A stretch of 64,000 nt of DNA. Origin: Eutrigla gurnardus (Eukaryota > Chordata > Actinopteri > Perciformes > Triglidae). The notes under the pieces were generated by a model. That model did no database searches. It was not told where the DNA came from and saw only the letters and a list, made by a program, of their open reading frames with translations. Made by a program: the position numbers and the translations under genes. Every line of letters begins with the position of its first letter. Within the stretch, counting starts at the first letter, position 1. The stretch spans positions 11,304,944 through 11,368,943 of the forward strand of contig OY741287.1 of the NCBI GenBank assembly GCA_963514095.1. The letters are read 5' to 3'. Positions 1 to 10,929 of the stretch are shown here, in pieces.

Positions 1-440
1 TGAATTTCTTTGCCCATAATGCAAATTCTAGTTTATTCATATGTTCTCCTCTTATCTAATCCACCCAATTTCCAAGAGCACATTGTGTCCAAATTGTGAT
101 GGCCCACCAATTGGGCGTAAATGTTTTGGCTGGGCTGATGGCTATTGCAATATTTTACAGCCTTATCTGCAGCTACTGATGGTGTGGTGATAGTGTGCAT
201 ACCTGCTTACAGTATTCTAGTTTTTTTTATTTAATTAAATAATAGGGATGTGTCACCCTGAAAGACCTTTTTTTGAGGCAATTTTGATTTTTCATGTATT
301 ATGTACAATGCTGTCATTACAAAGGCCAACGGTTCTGACATGTATTTTATGGGTGCTCAATGCATGTTTTGCATTTAAGAAAAATACAAGTGCATTGTTG
401 AATATTCATTTCTGGGTTTTTTTATTTAAAACATTTTAAT
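1..440. other. AT-rich non-coding stretch
   Basis: No recognisable gene. The only open frame (248-439) is short, AT-driven and resembles nothing I know. It may be intergenic DNA or decayed repeat. Confidence 0.5.
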
Positions 441-444
441 CCAG

Positions 445-918
445 AGTTATCATTATTACAATCAATATTGAGTAAAATACAACTCTTTATTGAGTGAAAT
501 AGAGCTCTATTCATAGTAGAATTAGACCTCTATTTTGAGGCAGCTACTACTCTTTACAGAGTGAAATACAACTCTATTAATAGTAGAAATAGAACTCTAT
601 TATGAGGCAGTTACTACTCTGTTATTAGTAGTAATAGACCTCTATTTTGAGGCAGTTACTACTCTGTACAGAGTGAAATACAACTCTGTATTGAGTGAAA
701 TACTGTTGGAGTTGTTCTCACTTTATGCTAAATTGAGTAAATTTTAAGATTGTGGAGTAAAATATGAACTCTAGATAGAGTAGAAATAACTCTGAAAATG
801 TAACTCTATGACGAGAGTAAATTTTACTCTTTTTGGACTGAGACCAAATACTGTCTTTTTGGGAGTAAAATTTTACTCAAATTGAGTAAAATTTACTCTT
901 CAAAATTTCCTGTGTAGG
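445..918. repeat. Irregular tandem repeat of 'gagtaaa/ctctatt' motifs, probably a transposon end
   Basis: The block is built from variants of 'gaggcagttactactct' (near 537, 604 and 649) and 'gagtgaaatacaactct', spaced 45-67 bp apart. It ends in alternating 'gagtaaaattttactc' palindromes and 'cctgtgtagg' at about 918. Short inverted AT motifs that stop abruptly at a conserved-looking end suggest a decayed DNA-transposon terminus. The junction at 918 abuts the truncated Tc1 copy. Confidence 0.45.
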
Positions 919-1795
919 CCTACGCGAAACCGGTCATGCTGGAGGATGTTACAGCAGCAGGACGTTCTCCGCGGCGTCGCCAGACCCTGTCATGTCGGTC
1001 ACATGTGCTCAAGGTGAACCTGCTCTCATCCATGAAGAGCACAGGGCGCCAATGGCGAATCTGCCAATCTCTGTGATCTCTAGCAAATGCCAATGGCATT
1101 GCACGGTGTTGGGTTTTAAGCACAGGGCCTATTTGTGGACGTCGGGCCCTCAAACCACCCTCATGGAGTCGATTTGGGACCGTTTGAGTTGAAACTTGAA
1201 CATCAGTGGCCTGCTGAGGTCATTTTGTAGGGCTCTGGCAGTGCTCCTCCTGTTCCTCCGTGCACAAAGGAGCAGATATCGGTCCTGCTGTTGGGTTGTT
1301 GTCCTTCTTCGGCCCCCTCCACATCTCCTGGTGTACTGGCCTGTCTCCTGGTGTACTGGCCTGTCTCCTGGAATCTCCTCCATGCTCTTGACACTGTGCT
1401 GGGGGACACAGCAAACCTTCTTGCCACAGTGTGCATTGATGTGCCATCATGGATGAGTTGCACTAACTGGCAACTTCTGTGGGTTGGAGAAACCGCCTCA
1501 TGCTACCTCTAGTGGTGCAAACACTGGCAAAATTCAAAAAAGAAAAAAATCTGCCAGAAAGGCCGAGAACCGAGAAATGGTCTGTGGTCACCACCTGCAG
1601 AACCATTCCTTTATAGGGATGTCTTGCTAATTGCCACTCGTTTCCACCTGTGGGCTGTTCCATTTACACAACAGCAGGTAAAATTGATTCCCAATCAGTG
1701 CTGCTTCCTAATTGGACAGGCTGATATCTCAGAAATATGATTGATTGCAGTTACATTATGTTGTTTTAGTGTTCCCTTTATTTTTTTGAGCAGTG
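918..1795 (-). mobile_element. Truncated Tc1-like transposon
   Basis: The right end (minus-strand 5' end) has a Tc1-type terminus, 'cactgctcaaaaaaataaag' on the minus strand, ending at 1795 and followed by TA at 1796-1797. Minus-strand frames encode a Tc3-type helix-turn-helix (AVSPSTVSRAWRRFQETGQY, around 1350-1460) and the block with the first catalytic Asp (RPVLFMDESRFTL, around 1010-1060). The copy stops at about 918, so the second Asp, the Glu and the other terminal repeat are missing. The frames are broken, and the element is dead. Confidence 0.85.
1325..1371. repeat. 20-bp tandem duplication inside the Tc1 helix-turn-helix coding region
   Basis: Two perfect 20-bp units lie at 1325-1344 and 1345-1364, with a 7-bp start of a third. 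Since 20 is not a multiple of 3, the duplication changes frame. This explains why the same QETGQYTRR motif recurs in different minus-strand frames. Confidence 0.9.
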
Positions 1796-1897
1796 TATAT
1801 TTACAGAATAATTGTAAATCTATATTAGCATTTCTACATCACAATTTCACCTTTACACAACAATCAACATTTATATTTGCTTATTAGATGTGGTATT

Positions 1898-2040
1898 AAT
1901 GTTAATGTGGCCCTGCGATAGACTGGCGTCCTGTCCAGGGTGAACCCCGCCTTCGCCCAATGACCGCTGGGATCAGCTCCAGCCTCCCCGTGACCCTGAA
2001 TACAGGATAAGCGGTAGACAATGGATAGATGGATGGATGG
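1898..2040 (+). mobile_element. 3' tail of a LINE (or LINE-derived SINE)
   Basis: The stretch begins 'gtggccctgcgatagactgg', continues through a 'tgaccgctgggatcagctcc' block and ends in 'gataagcggtagacaatg' plus four ATGG-type repeats. This is the dispersed 3' end typical of fish non-LTR elements (L2/Maui-like, from memory of the family). No coding sequence remains, so it is a strongly 5'-truncated insertion. Confidence 0.7.
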
Positions 2041-2826
2041 ATTAATGTTTATGTGTATTTTTGAACATATTTTACATTTTGTAAGAAAAAAAGGTTTGGG
2101 ATCAAATAATGTTGGGGACCCCCTGCTGGAAATCCGTGGACCCCCTATGGGTCCAGGACCCCATGTTGAAGATCTCTGGCCTATATTCATGAATGTTATT
2201 GAATTGTGTTCATGAAGCTGTTCATGTTGTTCAGCAAAGGTTCACCGTGCATCAGTTTATGACCGGCTGGTCCCATAACCAGACTGTGAGCCCCCCTCAC
2301 TCCCTCTCTTTGATTCTGGTTGTAATGTATTGATAAAGCGCTGGATCACTATTGTAAAGGTCACCCTGTATGTTCCTCCTCAGCCACCGTACCTGTCAAA
2401 GTTGTTTTCTAGAGTATTAGAGCGCCAGATTAAAGCGGTGCAGGAGGCCGTGACAAAGGTGGAACCCCTCTGGAGGCCGAATGCAGCTAAAACAACACAA
2501 ACAGATTTACAGGTTCAGAATAAAATGAGCCTCCAGAGCAATAAAATATGAGGTGTTCTGAATAAAGAAAGCAGCAGAGCTGAAAACATCCTGCTGCTTT
2601 ATGAAGGACGAATGAAAGTCAAAGTCAGACTGAAACATGATGTCAGTGAACTGACTGAGACACAGTCAGTTACAGCAGCAGTTACACACAGACTGCAGTC
2701 AACAAGGAGACGACAAACTGAAACACTCAAATATCATCCTGCACCGTTTCTCATCATCATTTTCCTGCTACGAGTTTGAGGGACGATGTTTGAATTCAGA
2801 AGTTAGAAGGAATCCAACAGGAATGT
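2041..2826. other. Non-coding, no recognised feature
   Basis: Short open frames only, none with a recognisable domain. I see no clear repeat boundaries apart from the LINE tail at the left edge. Confidence 0.5.
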
Positions 2827-3724
2827 GTTGGGACCTAACCGTTAGGACTACACCATGCGGCCTACAAAGCCTACACAGGACAAAGGGACAAAGGGGATTA
2901 AAAACTACACCGCCATTTTAGTTTCACATCTCACCCAGGTGAGAGATGCGACGCCACACAACTGGTGCCTATTGGCTGACAATCTTCAGGGAACCCCGGG
3001 GGGTCCCCTGGAGCGGCCTGAGCTTTATAAACCGAAGCCGCCTGGAGAACGCTCTCTTACTCTCTCTTACTCTGACTCCTACTCTGGCGTCTCTTCCTAC
3101 AACCGGCGCAACACCACGTTGCAACGGGAGGCGACCCCTCCTGCAGCGCACCGCTGCAACAAGAGGAACCAAGCCGGTTCCTGCCTTCCAGCTACCAGAC
3201 ACTGTCTGAAGTAAGCTGACTAAATCGCCAAGCCGCGATTATACCGCCGCTCGTGGAAGGAGGAAACACCAACTGTTTTCTTTATTTGAGTTTGATCAAC
3301 GAGAGGAAACCCGCTCCGCTCTCGTCTGGACGAAGCCGACTCATCACGTCCCCCGCTGACGCCGGGGCCCACGAACTACCGCCGTTACAGAACACCGTCA
3401 TCGTCTTACGCAACGATACCAGTAAGAGGCTATCAGTCTGGGCAGAGACATAAGTGATAGTGTAGGATATGCTTGTAATTCTTGTTAATGTGTTTTAAGT
3501 TCTGATCGCGGACCGCCGAGTCCGTTTGTTCATGTGCTGCTGTATTTGAATACTGATCGTGTATTACTCCGCCATATTCGCGAGCTCAGAAAGCCTCTAC
3601 TATCAGTTAAAAGACCGGTCTCGTGGAATAAACGCCAGTTTATTCACGCGCGCCCGTGTGATAGCGGCACGCCTTCTGGGCCTCAGAATATCGCTCGCGC
3701 ATTCTCTCTCTCTTTGTTTGTGTC

Positions 3725-3765
3725 CCGCTAACACACCCACACACACACACACACATACACGCCGC
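3725..3765. repeat. (CA)n microsatellite
   Basis: Run of 'cacaca' with a few interruptions. A similar CA stretch lies at 3968-4005. Confidence 0.9.
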
Positions 3766-3836
3766 ACACAAGTGTCCTAAGCCAGCTGTTCCCGGCGGAC
3801 GCTAGGGACATAGCTACATCTGGTGGCTACATACGG

Positions 3837-3837
<1 letters not shown>

Positions 3838-3868
<31 letters not shown>
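3838..3868. repeat. (TC)n microsatellite
   Basis: About 15 TC dinucleotides. A shorter, interrupted TC tract follows at 3944-3966. Confidence 0.9.
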
Positions 3869-3870
<2 letters not shown>

Positions 3871-4180
3871 ACTCCATCGGACGCCAGTGGCTCCGCCCCT
3901 GAACGCTGCGAGGAATAGCTCCATCTGATGGTCGCGCCCGACCATATCTCTCTCCCTCTCCCTCTCTACACGCACGCACACACAAACACACAAACACACA
4001 CACACTCCACGTGTGTCTCTCCTTCTGTTTAGCTTAGTTTTGTGTGTTAGGTAGTTAGGTAATAAGGCTTTGTTAATTGCAGTGTTATTGATTGTGATCG
4101 TTATTACTGATTTTAATAAATCTTATTATATTATAACTAGCGGTCTCTTGTGCTTGTTGTGTATATGTCACTGAATAACA

Positions 4181-4983
4181 GCAGGTTGTGAAGGCTAGTG
4201 CTTGAATTTCACGCCCTTTTTAATTGTTAGATTGTTTTTATGCTTCTATGCCAATGATCACGATGATTGGCATGTGAGTATAAAACCTTTATATTGAGAC
4301 TGAATAGAGTTTTAGGTTATCTTTTCCCTGATCCCAGGGTGGTGCCCCGTTTATTCATGATTATATCATGATAATATATTAAATATAATTATTAATATCG
4401 ATAATCATATTGACATTAATAATTAGCTGTTGATAACCAAATCTGCTCCTGCTACAACCCCAACAAATGGACAGCTCGGAGCTTCCTGCAGAGATCCACA
4501 TCCACTGAATCTCTTTGGCTTTTGGACTGTTGGTCGGACAAAACAAGACATTTAAAGACTTCACCTCGGATTCTGACAGACTGGGCTGCACATTTTATAC
4601 CGTTTACTGGTGTTTTATAGACTCAATGATTGATTACTAAAACATTCAATAGATCCATCAACAGTTAATATAAGCTGTCATCCAGTCTCCTCTGAAAGAC
4701 TTGATGTTGAAACATCGAGCGGAAATAATAAGACCACACTGACAGCATTAATCTCATAGGAACATCTAAGTGGTTTCCTGGTTGTCATAGTAACAGTCAT
4801 ATAATATGTCCTCAGTAGGTAGATTCTTGTCTGATTAAAAGTTTTTTGGTTTCCCAGAAATGCAGTTCTGAGAAATGTTTCTAAGTAAAGAGTAAAGCTC
4901 CACCTCGTACACAGATCTACATTGAGGACAGCACAGGTCTTTATCAGAGCAGAGACAGACAGGCGGGCAGACAGACGGTCTAA
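4181..4983. promoter_or_regulatory. Upstream/5' UTR region of the SRCR-Ig gene (no core promoter identified)
   Basis: AT-rich sequence leading to the signal-peptide exon. No TATA box or CpG island near the start could be supported. A TAA in frame lies directly before the ATG at 4984, so the reading frame cannot start further upstream. The transcription start site is unknown. Confidence 0.3.
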
Positions 4984-5035
4984 ATGCACATCATGGACCC
5001 CCTGTTGGTGCTGGTGCTGTTGCTGTGGATCTCAG
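4984..5035 (+). CDS. SRCR-Ig gene exon 1: signal peptide
   Basis: The ATG at 4984 (a second in-frame ATG at 4993) is followed by DPLLVLVLLLWIS, a classic hydrophobic signal-peptide core. The exon ends at G5035 before the donor GTAGG (phase 1). A stop codon directly upstream fixes the frame. Which of the two ATGs is used cannot be decided; the second gives the more usual short n-region. Intron 1 is about 6.9 kb and contains the hAT element at 5248-7277. Confidence 0.85.
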
Positions 5036-5097
5036 GTAGGACTCTGCTTTAAAGATGATGTGATATTATTTGTGTTGGATCTCTAAATGAGAACAAA

Positions 5098-5247
5098 CTA
5101 CTCACATACATCAACACCGCCAGGCTCCACTCCACGGGGTTTTCATCCAATCAGAGGTTTTCATTCCATTTCAGTCATTTATTATTTCTTTTTTAGTATG
5201 TATTACATACATCAATCATGTTTTCCTTGCTTTTGATCACAGGGAAG
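5098..5247 (+). repeat. Direct repeat copy 1, flanking the hAT element
   Basis: From 'ctcacatacatcaacaccgc' to 'cttgcttttgatcacaggga' this is nearly identical to 7286-7447, with a few substitutions and a small T-rich indel. It is a local tandem duplication of intron sequence. The hAT element lies at the junction of the two copies. Confidence 0.9.
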
Positions 5248-5564
5248 TAGGGCTGTCGAAAAATATTCTAAATTCGAATATGAATTCGAATAGTTGTTAA
5301 AAACAGAATTTGAATGTGAAAATTAATATTTGAATCATATGTAAAAAAACAACAACAGCGGTGTGACTGTCTGCTTTGTGGGTGGGCGTGTGCCTGAGGT
5401 CAGGGAATGTCTGTTCTATACTGTAAAACTTCAATTAATGTTAATAATATTTGTTTCAACCACTGAATGAAGCCTGACATATTTAGGACAAGAATCATGA
5501 CCTTAAATTGCTCTAAACTCTTGATCAGCATTTGTTTCTTGTTGTCGTTCATTTAAACCGATAT

Positions 5565-6035
5565 GTGGAGGGAGGGAGGGGGAGAGAGAGAGAGAGGGAT
5601 GGAGAGAGAGAGAGAGAGAGAGAGAGCGTGAGAGGGAGAGAGAGGGACGGAGAGAGAGAGAGAGAGGAGGGTGGAGGGAGAGAGATGGGGAGGGAGGGAG
5701 AGCGTGACGGAGGGAGGGGGTGAGAGAGAGTGAGGGTGGGAGGGGAGAGAGAGAGAGAATGAGGGAGGGAGGGAGGGGGTGAGAGCGTGATGGAGGGAGG
5801 GGGTGAGAGAGAGTGAGGGAGGGAGGGGAGAGAGAGAGAGAATGAGGGAGGGAGGGAGGGGGTGAGAGAGTGAGGGAGGGAGGGAGAGAGATAGGGAGGG
5901 GGAGGGAGGGAGAGAGAGAGAATGAGGGAGGGAGGGAGGGAGGGAGGGGGTGAGAGAGTGAGGGAGGGAGGGAGAGAGATAGGGAGGGGGAGGGAGGGAG
6001 AGAGAGAGAGAGAGCGTGTGAGAGAGAGAGAGAGG
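5565..6035. repeat. GA-rich (purine-strand) low-complexity tract
   Basis: About 470 bp of gagaga/gggagg on the plus strand, with local 60-110-bp duplications such as the 'gagggagggaggg...tgagagagtgag' blocks. Open frames on both strands (poly-Ser/Leu/Pro or poly-Arg/Glu) are composition artefacts. Confidence 0.95.
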
Positions 6036-6185
6036 TCTGCTTGTCCATCAGTTAATTTCCTTATTTTTGTAGGTAATATGTTGTTAAATATGTTTAAACT
6101 TAAAAAACTTAACTTTTGTAGATGTAGCCATCTTGTTTCTTCTTCCGTTTTTGGCCGTTGGCTACTTTTTCCAACTTTGTAACTA

Positions 6186-7076
6186 GGTGCGTTTCGAATC
6201 ATGCGAGCATGCATTTGCCTCGCAAAACCAGGCATTCTGGGATAAAAACGTCACAAATGCTGGTGATAACTTCCCTTTGCGACATGTCACATGGCTTTAA
6301 AAACTTGCGGTATCTCCAGGGTACCTCCCTCCACATGCTTTTCTGTGCAGATGGTCTGAAATAAGTGCGGACATAAGACACTCCCCTCAACGTGGCCCTA
6401 GTTGGTTAGAATTACCACGTGGTATTTCCCACGTGAGAAAATTCCTCAGCCTCCGTCATCAAGGGGAGTTCAAATGCCTCGGCTCAAATTCGTCCGACTT
6501 GTAACTGAAACGCTGGCTGCGTTTCGGATCGCATGCATTTGCGCCGATGCATGAACGAGACTTGAGAGGATCCGCCGGAACTCGTCATAAACACGCCAAG
6601 TTCCCACCACGTCAAGTCGGACACAGGTGCACTTCACCGACTTTTTTTTAATTTTTTTTATTTAAACTTTATTAATAATTGTATACATAACAAAAACTAT
6701 CACACCAGGGGAAACTTCACAGACTTTGCACAAAGAATATGGCCTGCCCAGTGGCGCTGGCTTTCTTCGTCGCTGACGAACTCGAGCCGAGGCATTTAAA
6801 GTCCCGTTGTTGACGGAGGCTGAGGAATTTTCTCACGTGAGAATTCTAACCAACTAGGGCCACGTTGAGGGGAGTGTCTTATGTCCGCACTTATTTCAGA
6901 CCATCTGCAGAGAAAAGCATGCAAAGGGAGGTAACCTGGAGATACCGTGAGTTTTTAAAGTGATGTGACATGTCGCAAAGGGAAGTTATTACCAGCATTT
7001 GTGACGTTTTTTTCCCAGAATGCCTGGTTTTGCGAGGCAAATGAATGCGCATGCTTGATTCGAAACGCGCCTGCTG
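6186..7076. mobile_element. Palindromic MITE with about 300-bp inverted arms, nested in the hAT
   Basis: Arm 6187-6490 pairs with arm 6771-7073 in inverse orientation (for example 'cctcagcctccgtcatcaag' against 'gttgacggaggctgaggaat', and 'accaggcattctggga' against 'cccagaatgcctggtt'). The outer ends are 'aggtgcgtttcgaatc' and 'gattcgaaacgcgcct'. The centre holds 'gctgcgtttcggatcgcat'. The flanks 'tttgtaac' and 'ctgataac' could be a decayed 8-bp duplication, but I am not sure. It is non-coding. Confidence 0.75.
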
Positions 7077-7285
7077 ATAACTCGGGCGTGACGTCATTCC
7101 CAAATCCGGCTTCCGACTTCCGAGGTATAAATGGAACGCACCATATGTCTCGTTGTATTAATTTGTCCTGTTATTGACGTGCCTAATGCACAACCAGAAA
7201 TTTGAATATGTTTGAATATACGTGTTTTTTTAAAGGGAATATTTGAACGTCATTTTAGAGTAATTTTGACAGCCCTACACGGAAG

Positions 7286-7447
7286 TAAACTGCTCACATA
7301 CATCAACACCGCCAGGCTCCACTCCACGGGATTTTCATCCAATCAGAGGTTTTCATTCTATTTCAGTCATTTATTATTTCTTGTTTGTTTGTTTTTTCAG
7401 AGTATTTCATACATCAATCATGTTTTCCTTGCTTTTGATCACAGGGA
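7286..7447 (+). repeat. Direct repeat copy 2 of the intronic 150-bp segment
   Basis: Partner of 5098-5247, with a longer 'tttgtttgttttttcaga' insertion. Sequence continues normally after 'gatcacagggaagtaaaaag', so this is the copy joined to the downstream intron. Confidence 0.9.
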
Positions 7448-7449
7448 AG

Positions 7450-9600
7450 TAAAAAGCAGTTCATCCAGAACAGGGAGGGCAGCTTTGATGAAAGGGAGGG
7501 ACACACAAATGTTCACCTCACGACCCGAGGGCCAGATATATCACTATACACTTCCACCATTATAACCTTGTCACTTCATTGGCCTACTATAGCTCACTCA
7601 TTTAATAAATACAACAACATATATACTAGCAATCAAAGTTTATTGTACCAATTTTAAAAAAATACAGATGATTTGGCTCTCAAGAACACATGCCCCAGAC
7701 AAGGCACCCTAGTCGGCCAACATTTTTAACATTTCTATTTTTCGTGAGAAAAATCAACATTTTACCACTTACATATCTATTTTTCAGAAAAATCCATATT
7801 TCAACAACTACTTTTCTATTTTAATAAGAAAAATGTTGTGAACTTCACACAGAAACAAACATTCCTGAGTCATATTATTTCAGTGCAAACATATCTCTTT
7901 GTATTTTCTTCTCTGCCCTTACATTCCATAACATTTTTAAATGATATTTCTCAAACATGTTATCCTCTGTAAAGTGTTCTGCTGCTCTTAAACTGCAGTT
8001 TTTAGATTTCAGTTTTGTACTTCAGGAGCATCTTTGTGCATCTCTTCACATGAGAGATGTACTTCCGTGTATTCGGACGGTCGGATTGATGGCCCTCTAG
8101 CTCCCTCTAGCGGCTGTTAGACTGAATTACAGCTGGGGTTCAAATGACATGCTATTTTCCAACGACTGTGAAACCAATAATATATTCATTTTTATAAATG
8201 GACACAGGTTGTTTACACATGTACATGGATAATTATATATAACTATAAAAATAAAACATTGGAGAGGAGGGGATAAGAATCAGGTTTTTCCCAATTCAAC
8301 ATTAGAACAAGTGAAATAGAGCAGGGGTGTGTGGGAAAATAATACATGAAAAGAGAAAACACCTTTGTAGGGAGATTGTCTATCAGCTTTTAAAATGACC
8401 GTTCAATTAGCTGAGGACACTTTCATATTTAATCCGTTACTTCCCTTAGATCCGTCTGTGTCTTTTCATTAAGTAGACCCATTTTGACCATATTTTTGTG
8501 AATTTATCCATTTGTATATGACGTGAAAATGTGATTTTCTTCCCATTCAGTATCTATCATTAATCATATCTGTCCATTCTTCTACTGTGGGAGGGTTGGG
8601 CTGCAGCCAGTATCTACTTATGTTTTTCTAAGCTGCAGTTATCATTGTTCTAAATAAGTATTTGTGAAATGAATGTTTTGAAGTGGTTACATGTATTATT
8701 TCTACAATCACTGTATGTATTTTCAGTAAGCATCTCTCTGTGCAGCGGTTGGTGTTGTTAGTCCTCCATATATTCAGACTTGTGACAAACGATGCAGCAT
8801 GTGATCAGTGTTACTGTGTGTAAGTCCATCTGATTGATCATCCTCACTGTTTCCTGTTCACTCTGTGTCAGAGCTGCATTTAAATGCTGCTGCTTCACAT
8901 TAAAACACCTCAACTAGATACACTTTTATTGTGGAGGGGTCACAGGAAACACAATAGTTGTGGCTAAATTCAGCGACTCATCCTTCAGAGAACACAGCTG
9001 ACGTAGAACGTGAAGGCCAAGACGGTCTGATCTACAGAGGACTTCCTGTTTGAGTCACCAGCTGTTCCCGCCCTCACACTTTGCCACTCCCGTTGCTTAG
9101 CAACCAGTTGCTGTTGACCCTAAAGCACAAAGAAGCCGTAACTAACTGATCTGATTAAAATGGAGCCAGAGATCATAATTTGTATCCTTTTTATTTGATA
9201 TTATGATGGTTCAGGCTGAGAGAGGAACATTGTCAGGTAAATTAAATAACATTAACATTGGTTAAGCTGTGCACTTTAAATTTAATCCCATCGGTCACTA
9301 TAGTGACCATGAAAACATTTTCAGTTAACAGGTCCTAAAAACATTACTGAATATTGTATCGATCCATTTCCAGAAAGTATTGAAGTAATAAAACCTCTCA
9401 ATGACATATGTGCAGTGTTGCATGTTTAGTGTAAATGTCACATGACCAGAGCTGATTACTTCCTGGTTGCACCTGTAGAGGAGGATTGCTGCATGAAAGC
9501 TCCGACAAAAAAAGCTTAGTAAAGTATGTTAATATGAAGATAAGACTAATATTTCTGGTTCACATAATCTTTAAGATGTTTAGTATTGATATGTATTTAC
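7450..9600. other. Intronic AT-rich sequence
   Basis: No open frame of note, no terminal repeats and no exon-like splice pairs were recognised in this 2.1-kb part of intron 1. Confidence 0.5.
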
Positions 9601-9830
9601 AATCACTCAACTCTGTTCACTGAAGTCACAGAATGAAGAAACATGTTGTGACCAGTGGGATAACACAATGTACAGTATCTAGATGTACATGTACTTGTTT
9701 GGAGTTCTTTATTAGGAATAAGCCCTTGGGATGTACCATCTCGTTTTCCAGGGGGTCCCGAACAACATGAATACAATGAAAACACAATTTAGACAAAACA
9801 TTGAACAGAAACACACGGACACAAACAGAA
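9600..9830 (-). mobile_element. Probable LINE 3'-end fragment
   Basis: Read on the minus strand, 'cgggaccccctggaaaacg' followed by 'cttattcctaataaagaact' resembles the conserved 3' end of a fish LINE with its AATAAA. Nothing coding remains and I cannot name the clade. Confidence 0.35.
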
Positions 9831-10205
9831 ACATGTCATTAATTAAATAAGAAAAAAAAGATGGGAAGATACGACTCATAGAGAAGTATAACAGACGATC
9901 AAAGAAACTAGATGATTAATAAGTGACATTAGTGATCAGACATGATTGTGTTAAGGACATGAACAAGTAATCCTATCATGAGAAGACAGGGCATTCTTCA
10001 ACTTGTACACATACAGAGTTGTTGTTCTACCTAACTTTCTCTTCTGTCTTCTAGTTGAACTTACACACACTAACATGCTGCATATGTTGGACCGAGGGGC
10101 CCGCCCACACAAGGCATGCAATATTACAGCTAGCCCTCAACATGAGAAAGATGCTGTCCTCAGTGATGGTGATAGTGATGGGTCAGATATGGACTACGAG
10201 AGGGA

Positions 10206-10206
<1 letters not shown>

Positions 10207-10250
<44 letters not shown>
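10207..10250. repeat. (CA)n microsatellite
   Basis: About 21 perfect CA units in intron 1. Confidence 0.95.
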
Positions 10251-10251
<1 letters not shown>

Positions 10252-10929
10252 AATACTTACATGTATATATCAAAGTTTAGTTTGATGCTTTCCTCTTCTT
10301 GAATGCAGAATACCTCTATCCTGAATAACCCCTATACTGTAAATTAATCATGTGACTGGTCTACAGATTAAATATTACAATGTTACAATGAATGCACTAA
10401 AGTAATATTGAACTAAAGTACAAGATAAAATGTTAGAACAAAGTTAGAACATGAAGGTTTCAATACATTTTCCAAAAGTCACAATGTTACAATAAAGGAG
10501 ATGTTTTGAGTTTGCTTTCTGTATTCATATCGGTGATGTATGAGGACTTTTGATATGTAAAATAGTCACACTAGCATGTGATGAAGTATTTTAGTGGTGA
10601 TGATGGAGGTGCTGCCAGAAACAGAGTTTTACATTTTAGAAGTATTTTATAAGACTGTGAAGGAGAAATATGCTAACATAGACATTATCCCACCGGTCAC
10701 CTTTGTGACCATAAAACACACTTTTCACCTAATTTTCCATGAAGATTTTCAAAAGTAATGATTGATTATTGAAAAGGGTTAGTAATGACATATGATTTGG
10801 ATATTTACATGTCTGGGAAAAATTTGGGATTAAATGGGTTAAGCTAACATTAATGATAACTTTAGCTAGTTAATGTAGTTTATATGGTTGCAGGCCCATT
10901 TTCTCTAAATCACAACTTAAAAAGAAGCT

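Larger units (their letters stand above)
2827..4180 (+). mobile_element. Possible long solo LTR or CpG-rich retroelement fragment
   Basis: CpG-rich segment starting 'tgttgggacc'. It has a TATA-like 'ctttataaacc' at about 3023 and an AATAAA in 'ttttaataaatctt' at about 4112, followed by a GT/T-rich stretch. TG start, TATA box, CpG-rich leader and poly(A) signal are in the order expected for a retroviral LTR. I found no target-site duplication, no second copy and no sharp right end. A CpG-rich promoter is an alternative. Confidence 0.3.
5248..7277. mobile_element. hAT-type non-autonomous transposon with 8-bp target duplication
   Basis: Termini are 'tagggctgtcgaa' at 5248 and 'tttgacagccctac' ending at 7277: inverted ends of hAT type (TAGGGCTGTC). 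The flanks are 'cagggaag' (5240-5247) and 'cacggaag' (7278-7285), an 8-bp duplication with one mismatch. Inside are AT-rich subterminal 'attcgaata' repeats, a 470-bp GA tract and a separate palindromic element. No transposase frame is present. Confidence 0.85.

Noticed and set aside
5503..6235. Ser/Leu/Pro-rich frames of 181 and 228 codons on the minus strand
   Set aside because: Translation of a GA microsatellite inside a transposon.
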